In this document: positions 58,501 to 64,000 of the stretch, in pieces
How positions within the stretch are numbered: the first letter of the stretch is position 1
Layout of the letters: every line of letters begins with the position of its first letter
Assembly (NCBI GenBank): GCA_950295325.1
Contig: OX485808.1
Span: 7,316,501 to 7,380,500 of the forward strand
DNA length: 64,000 nucleotides
Origin: Polytrichum commune
Lineage: Eukaryota > Streptophyta > Polytrichopsida > Polytrichales > Polytrichaceae
Direction of reading: 5' to 3'
Notes under the pieces: generated by a model
What the model was told of the DNA's origin: nothing
What the model saw: only the letters and a program-made list of their open reading frames with translations
The model's database searches: none
Made by a program: the position numbers and the translations under genes

Positions 58501-60499
58501 CTTTAGTTCAAGCTATTGGAATGACACCATACTTTCTTGTTTCCCAAATAGATAAATCTAAGCACACATGCAAGTCTAACAAAATGATTTGGGCGTGAGA
58601 TTTTCTCACCAGTGAAGTTGTTGTTATCCAGAATAAGATAAATCATGTTGTGGCAACGTCCTAGACTTGCTGGAATTTTCCCAGAGAGTTGGTTGCCCCC
58701 AACTGAAAGAACTTTGAGTTGCCCAAGCCCGCCAAACTCTGGTAGTGGCCCTAATTATGACATACACACAAACACCATGGATCCAAGATTAGTTGTTTAC
58801 AAACACTTAGAAGTCCGGTAGTCTTGTATTTGAGTAACTTTACCCACTTCAAAGTGATAACATGCTCCCATTCAGGTCTCATGCCTAGTTGTTGAAAAGG
58901 TTATCTCTAGAAGCTTTTAGCAAAATTTATTCAGATGTGCAACTTTCATTTTCCCATATGATATTTCACACGATGTATGAAAAACTGGTTCCCAAATCTA
59001 TCAATTATAGTATTTATGGTGCAATTCCTATATCATTGGGAACTTTTATCAACTTGGTATCTTTGAGCTTGTTAAAGAACAACCTCTATAGTAGTGTTTT
59101 AGCATTGTCAAGTGTTCAAGGTTGTCCAAAGCTGGAAACTCTCTAGTTTCGAGCTATTGGAATGACACCATACTTTCTTGTTTCCCAAATAGATAAATCT
59201 AAGCACACATGCAAGTCTAACAAAATGATTTGGGCGTGAGATTTTCTCACCAGTGAAGTTGTTGTTATCCAGAAAAAGCTCAGTCATGTTGTGGCATCGT
59301 CCTAGACTTGCTGGAATTTTCCCAGAGAGCTGGTTGCCCCAAACTGAAAGGACTTGGAGTTGCCCAAGCCCGCCAAACTCTGTGGGAAGAGACCCACTCA
59401 AACTGTTCACAGAAAGTATGAGATACTCCATGCTCTTGCACTTGGCTAAGCTCGTAGGGATGGATCCTGTTAAGCTGTTGCCGTGCAGCCATAATTGTTG
59501 AAGCAGCTGCAAATTACCAAGGGTGGTGGGTATGTTTCCGGTCAAGTTATTGTGGAAAAAAGAGAGAAATATGAGGTTCTGGCACTTGCCCAAGCTTGTA
59601 GGTATCGTCCCGGACAGATTGGCAAAATCTGCTTGCAGACTTGTGAGTTTCTGGCACGAGTTGCCCAGGGCTTCAGGAATGGAACTAGAGAAGGTGTTGT
59701 TGGAGAGCCATAACACTTGGAGTTGAGATAGGTTACCGAGTTGTGGGGGGACTATGCCACTCAAAAGGTTGACACTCACATCCAGGACAGAGAGGTTATG
59801 GCAGTTCATCAACTCGGAAGGGATGCTCCCACTGAGATTGTTCGAAGAGAAGTTGAGGTAGGTTAGTTGAGTAAGGTTGCCAATTTGAGGACTGAGAGTG
59901 CCATTGAGTTGGCAGCCTGGGAGAGAGAGGCTCACCACCTGCCGCTTGGAGTTGCATGTCACTCCTGCCCATGTGCGGCAATGATCAGAATTCCTTGAGT
60001 TTGTCCAATTAGACAAGACACTACGAGGGTCATAGACAATGGCTTCTCTGATGGCTAGTAAAACCGATACATCGTCCATAGCCGTGGAAGAAGAAAGCCT
60101 CCTGCCAGCATGCTCAACCTCCTTAGAATCGGACCGCTCTTGCTGAGTTGATGGGGAATCAGAGACCGCTTGCACTTGAAGGTCTAGTGCAATAGACAAT
60201 GCATGTAAATTTGCACCACCAACTTCTTGTCTCCAGTGTTGATCGATGACATCCTTTTCTCTTTTCGTCTCCCAAGCCTCCATTTGCAGTCGGCGTCTCC
60301 GTTCTGGGCAGCTTACTATTTCGCCAGTGGGTAATGTCTTCCACTCCGTCAAGTGAACAGGAAGCGCCGGTGGAAGCGCATCCGTCCATAGAACCATATC
60401 GACGAGCAGTGTAGTAATTGCAAGAAACGCAACCACACGTGTAAGCCCATGCATCTGGCATGCATACATGAAGGACATTGGTCTACTTCGGCGAGGCAT
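55565..60499 (-). CDS. LRR receptor-like protein (RLP), four exons, no kinase
   Basis: Predicted single-pass surface receptor of RLP type; such proteins sense peptides or microbial patterns and signal through partner kinases such as SOBIR1/BAK1-type co-receptors. Exons: 60499-59251, 58750-58610 (141 nt), 58113-58042 (72 nt), 56892-55565, total 2790 nt, 929 aa. Every internal junction is phase 1 and each falls on the FTG/LSG position of an LRR. Order: hydrophobic signal region (about residues 17-38), an unusual ~100-residue charged extension, LRRNT (VLLAIREAIVYDPRS, then CRTWAGVTC) near 142-180, about 25 plant-type LRRs, an island (about 40 residues around STQSTSEAFTLDQTV) before the last four repeats, the LPGNPSLCG cap, an acidic-poor linker, a TM helix (FGIGVLIGFFSMIFLMASW, near 883-901) and a 28-residue basic tail. 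Start at 60499 (MPRRSRP) is a choice; in-frame ATGs lie at 60544 and 60454. No kinase domain follows. Confidence 0.85.
56893..58041 (-). other. RLP intron 3
   Basis: 1149-bp intron with GTATTAG donor and TTTGCAG acceptor. No repeat or gene recognised in it. Confidence 0.7.
58365..58505 (+). pseudogene. Antisense LRR fragment in RLP intron 2
   Basis: On + it reads YGAIPISLGTFINLVSL, LLKNNLYSSVLALSS, then QGCPKLETL and stops. This matches the sense strand of RLP exon 4 near 56617-56755 (SGSIPTTLGNLSNLVTLDL, SLEGCPKLETL), so the intron carries an inverted, diverged copy of an exon of its own gene. The upstream part of the same frame (58252-58360) is not LRR. Confidence 0.75.
59005..59145 (+). 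pseudogene. Antisense LRR fragment in RLP intron 1
   Basis: Second copy of the fragment at 58365-58505, carried by the tandem duplication. It differs by a few bases and an extra TAT codon-sized insertion near 59006. Confidence 0.75.
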
Positions 60500-60684
60500 G
60501 ATTGTGAGGACCATTTGGGCATGAGACTTAGAGTCCGATTTCATGGGCGAGTTACCGCCTTCCTGCTTTCTTGCTTGCCTGCCTGCCTGCCTCCCTGGCT
60601 GCAAATCCAAAGCAACTGACATTAAGATTTGAGCTTCAGTTCCACAGAAGCATTCTAAACAGATTATGCAATATAGATCAAAAC

Positions 60685-60871
60685 ATGGATAGAACGCTCG
60701 GTTCACTTTGTGATACCGACACTTTCAAATGGAGCCATACAACCACTAAGATACAGCATCGCAACCGCATAAATACCAAATGTCCAAAACCTGTTAAGGT
60801 AGATGAGAGAGATGCAGCTGAAGAAGAACTGGGAATGCTGATTACTGGGAAACCAGTGATTGAGTCTCAAG
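60685..60871 (+). pseudogene. Candidate exon on the opposite strand upstream of the RLP
   Basis: An ATG at 60685 opens a frame reading TFKWSHTTTKIQHRNRINTK and VDERDAAEEELGMLITGKPV, ending CAAG before GTAAGT at 60872. The composition and the ideal donor look exonic, but I recognise no family and find no following exon before the family A copy at 60983. It could be a captured gene fragment or the first exon of a divergent gene cut off by repeats. Confidence 0.3.
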
Positions 60872-60982
60872 GTAAGTACCTCGGGGTCTTGGATTGAATC
60901 CTGCTGTGTGTTGCGGAAAGAGTCTCCTCCAAATCTTGCAGTGATCCATCCCGACTGAAACGAAGACAAATGAATGCGGAAA

Positions 60983-61470
60983 ACCGACTGCTAGTCGCAG
61001 ATGAGCCGCTAGAGTTTGAGAAATAACCAGTTGAAGTTCAAGACCTCAGGAGAATTACCCATCATTTTGGAGGAGTCTACTGAATATACCAATGTTGGAC
61101 TGGTGTATAGGTGAATGCATGGTATGAGTAAACAACATCTATAATGGCATCAAAGAACCTACCCATGAATATCAAAACTGTAATTATGGTCAAATATTGA
61201 TATTTGGTGGGTACATCAAGGTGAGAAAGTCTTTGTATGTCCAAGTTACTATTTGGGTCAATATCATTCTAAAAATTAATGAGACGTACTATGATTTTAA
61301 CTAGGTATACCCGAATGATATTTAATTAAAATTGTAGCAGTCCAACACTGAAATATGCCTCAAATTAGTGAAGAAAAACTGAAAGATGTCAAGTTCAACC
61401 TGCAACCGGTTGGACTTGGAAACACTAGAATCTCGACCGATCATGTCCAAAAGTCTCCCTGGCAACTGAA
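60983..61470 (+). repeat. Family A, copy 8, interrupted
   Basis: The left part (to about 61090) has CGACTGCTAGTCGCAGATGA, AGTTTGAGAAATAACCAG and GGAGGAGTCTACTGAATATA. The right part (from about 61355) resumes GTGAAGAAAAACTGAAAGAT, GCAACCGGTTGGACTTGG, AACACTAGAATCTCGACCGA and CCAAAAGTCTCCC. Confidence 0.75.
61091..61346. mobile_element. TIR element nested in family A copy 8
   Basis: Ends AATGTTGGACTG and CAGTCCAACACT are inverted complements. Flanks TGAATATACC and TGAAATATGCC look like a 9-10 bp target duplication with small changes, which would suit a Mutator-like element. The body resembles 5395-5780. Confidence 0.6.
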
Positions 61471-61653
61471 CAAAAAAGCCTCAGGCTCAAAGTTTGAGGT
61501 GGCAGCACGGGTACAATAAGTGCTGAGTGCTGTAGAGTGTGGAACGAATTTACAACACATTTACTGGCCTCTAGGTGCCTGGAACCTCAAATACTGTGCA
61601 CCTTAAGTAACAATCTTACTTTTGTGTTTTGAAGGGGGTGTCAGTGAACAATA

Positions 61654-61861
61654 CACTAATCATGATTTTTAGTGTCACTTACTACTTGAATTTACACAGC
61701 GCTATATCTTTGTGTTATTGATGTAAATTTTTACCAAGTGAAGTTGTTAAAAGTTTAAACAACCAATTTGACATTTCTTGGTGCAATATGAGATATATAG
61801 GAAAGATATATAGCATTGCGTAATTCTAAACAGTATGTGACATTAAATACAATATTTAGTG
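61654..61861. mobile_element. 208-bp MITE with CACTAA/TTTAGTG ends
   Basis: CACTAATCATGATTTTTAGT at the left is an imperfect inverse of AAATACAATATTTAGTG at the right, and subterminal GTGTCACTTAC is inverted as GTATGTGACAT. TA flanks both ends (61652-61653, 61862-61863). Related ends occur near 21690, 45225, 48655 and 52350. Confidence 0.6.
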
Positions 61862-62159
61862 TAGTAAAAATAAGATATTTTCATGACAACCGTAGATGAC
61901 ATAAATTGGATTTCACGACCAACTTTCGACAACGTTGGCCCCGGACATTTTGGTTGACAATATTTTTCAACACTCGTTGAAAAGTCAATGTCATTTGTGG
62001 TTTGGTAGCTAGTAACAAGGTTCAGTACCTAGTGGTGAGGCTCAGCAGCCAGTAACGAATTGTCAGTGAGGTTTGGTGGCTAGTATGTAACTAATAAATG
62101 AGATTTTTCAACTATTTGCAAGCTTGGGTAGCTACTAAGTGATGTTTGGTAGCCTTTAG

Positions 62160-62376
62160 CACATCAAATATTGAATTTAGTGTCACTTACCAGATGGAGT
62201 TACACAATGCTATATATTTTTACTATTAATGTATTTTTTTACTTAATAATAAAGATGTGAATGTTCTATAACGTCCACACAACCAATTATACCTTTGTTG
62301 GAAAAAAATTGAGGTATATAGTATATAGTATTGCATAATACCAAATAGTAAGTGACACTAATTACAATATCTAGTG
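62160..62376. mobile_element. Second copy of the CACTAA/TTTAGTG MITE
   Basis: ATATTGAATTTAGTGTCACT at the left and AGTAAGTGACACTAATTACA at the right, in the same orientation as 61654-61861. The left terminus has decayed. Confidence 0.6.
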
Positions 62377-63724
62377 TAGTTACCAAAGAGGCTAAATGTT
62401 GGTATTATAGGCTATGAGCTCAAATGGTGAATTGTTTCATTATGTAACTAGTTGCAAATCAAGAAGTTTTTCATTTCAACTTTAGAATCAAAGTTCAAAT
62501 GCAAGAATTACAAGAGTTTAAAGAAATATTTAATTTGTTGTCAAGTGATCACGTCAATTCTCACAATCATGTTAATTATTGAACTTAGAATGGTTTCTAT
62601 ACACCCTAAACTCTGTAATATCAACCTTTAAAATGTCACTCACTCTCTAATATCCCAAAACTCTAGGGAATGGATGCTCTTAGTTCAAATTTCACTCTTT
62701 ATTGTCACATTTCTCTCCCTTATATCATTGGTTTTGCTATGATATAACCACTAATAGTTCCATCAGTGCAAACCACCGTTTCAACCCACACCCTCGCGCC
62801 ATGTGTCAGTATGTGGAGTGATTTCTTCTTCTTCTTATGCCACTTGTTGATTTGTTGTTGCATGGATATGTCACATTGCTTAAGAAGGCCAAGTGGGAGG
62901 TTGACATGTGAAGATGGATCATGTGTTATGATATTGTAGATTTCCCACGGTATCATCTTTCTAAACCCTATATCCTAATTCTAAACCATTTCTTCTCCCT
63001 CTCACATGTGTTGCACATCTCTTGGCAATTCGATCCACCAATGTGGGAGCTCTTTAAGGAGTTGAATATGTGTAGGGGTGTGCATTACCCATTGTGAAGG
63101 TCAGACCTTACTAATCTCAAATGCAAGCCTTGTTAATTATGCTTTCTACATATCCTTAGAAGCCGAGTTGTTTTGAATATGAGACCGAGCATCATGGAAT
63201 TGGTGTTGTTGTAGGACACTTCCCTCAATTGCTGATGAAGATATAGAAGCACTATTTTATGCATGAGACAACAGTGGTCACTTCAAGATTCGTTTCGTAC
63301 ACCAATTTTTTATTATTGTAAATATTTTCTTAGAAAAAATTTAATTTCTTCATCAAATGTTTGAGGTTTCGTCCATCTCAGGGATATGATGTGTTGGTTG
63401 TCTCTAGTTCAATCGGGAAGAATTTGTTGACCTTTGTAACACCATCTCTTTGAATTTAAAAGGGAGGTGAGCTACATTCATGTCTACATTTGGATGACGT
63501 CCCTTATAGTAATGTTCTTTTTCATGTATGTTTCTTGAGATGAATTTCTAATGAGCTCAAATGTGCCGAATGTATGTCCTTCATAATCATCAGTCATTTA
63601 ATGAAAATAGTGGATTTTTTTTTCGCCCGAGGGTTGATGTGGTGCTAGCTTATAAGCTCATTATATGGGAACTATGAGTCCGAGTTTTTGATGATTTTGC
63701 ATATAGGGTTGTCACTGCCTGGAG
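62377..63724. other. Gene-poor end region
   Basis: Family B fragment at 62555-62645 (AATCATGTTAATTATTGAAC). A CTT-rich run near 62825. No supported gene. Confidence 0.4.
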
Positions 63725-63860
63725 AGGATTTTGGGCACTATCAATCAAGATCCTAGTATTTCCAAGACCAATCAGTTAAATGTTGACCTCTTTCATGTTT
63801 TCTTTGCTACATTGAAGAATATTCTATAAATTCCTATAAATGGATTAGATCGATGTAAAT
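63725..63860 (-). repeat. Family A, copy 9 (partial, inverted)
   Basis: GGATTTTGGGCACTATCAAT, CAAGATCCTAGTATTTCCAA, ATCAGTTAAATGTTGACC and AATATTCTATAAATTCC. It is truncated before the AACCGGTT-AAGTTC half. Confidence 0.65.
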
Positions 63861-64000
63861 TCCTTGTCTTGACTAGAGATCGAGCACCCTATTGCTATTA
63901 GCTAATCTTCGAACGATTGTACATAAATTTTGCGTATGTGTGCAACTTTGGGAGATTATCCATATCCCATGTATGAGATCGTCAACTTCACTAATATAAA

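Larger units (their letters stand above)
58114..59387. repeat. Tandem duplication of intron plus LRR exon end (two ~637-bp units)
   Basis: Unit one is 58114-58750 and unit two starts at 58751, running to about 59387 within exon 1. Intron parts are nearly identical (a few substitutions and 3-4 bp indels). The exon parts differ more: ten or so substitutions in 130 bases. The boundary lies at GGCCACTACCAG in the sense strand, within an LRR codon series. Confidence 0.9.

Noticed and set aside
58252-58506. Independent + strand LRR gene
   Set aside because: Only about 45 residues are LRR, it stops at once, and it is a duplicated inverted fragment within introns of the - strand gene.

Overview
The window is nuclear DNA of a land plant. 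It holds a plant-type NIMA-related kinase with its plant-specific C-terminal domain, the last exon of a nuclear-encoded plastid ribosomal protein L3, an RCI2/PMP3-type small membrane protein and an LRR receptor-like protein. Genes are sparse, introns are AU-rich, and most of the 64 kb is dispersed transposable-element debris. I cannot name the species from sequence alone.

Layout. 1-1.1 kb: last exon of plastid RPL3 (+), preceded by ~105-bp tandem repeats. 2.6-11.9 kb: a complete 16-exon NEK kinase gene (-), which I could splice end to end with all phases consistent (970 aa). 12.8-14.1 kb: three diverged ~425-470 bp tandem repeats just upstream of it. 15-31 kb: gene-poor DNA with MITEs and other repeats, several nested in one another. 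31.8-33.1 kb: RCI2/PMP3 gene (-, two exons, 59 aa). 33.5-36.5 kb: broken exon-like pieces (+), two of them reminiscent of RNA-dependent RNA polymerase, one split by a hAT-like element with an 8-bp target duplication. 37-55.5 kb: MITEs, two tRNA-derived SINE copies with exact target duplications, Ty3/gypsy fragments and simple repeats. 55.6-60.5 kb: a four-exon LRR receptor-like protein gene (-, 929 aa), with two small phase-1 LRR exons and a tandem duplication spanning intron and exon. 61-64 kb: repeats only.

The genes do not form a pathway. The most interesting material is structural. The receptor gene appears to have gained two LRRs from a 637-bp duplication that carried an intron plus the 3' part of an LRR exon, and the duplicated introns also carry an LRR fragment in the opposite orientation. 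At least nine copies of a repeat with AACCGGTT boxes are scattered through the window, two of them interrupted by younger elements. Several nonautonomous transposon families can be assigned by their terminal inverted repeats and target-site duplications (TTA for PIF/Harbinger, 8 bp for hAT, TA for mariner-like).
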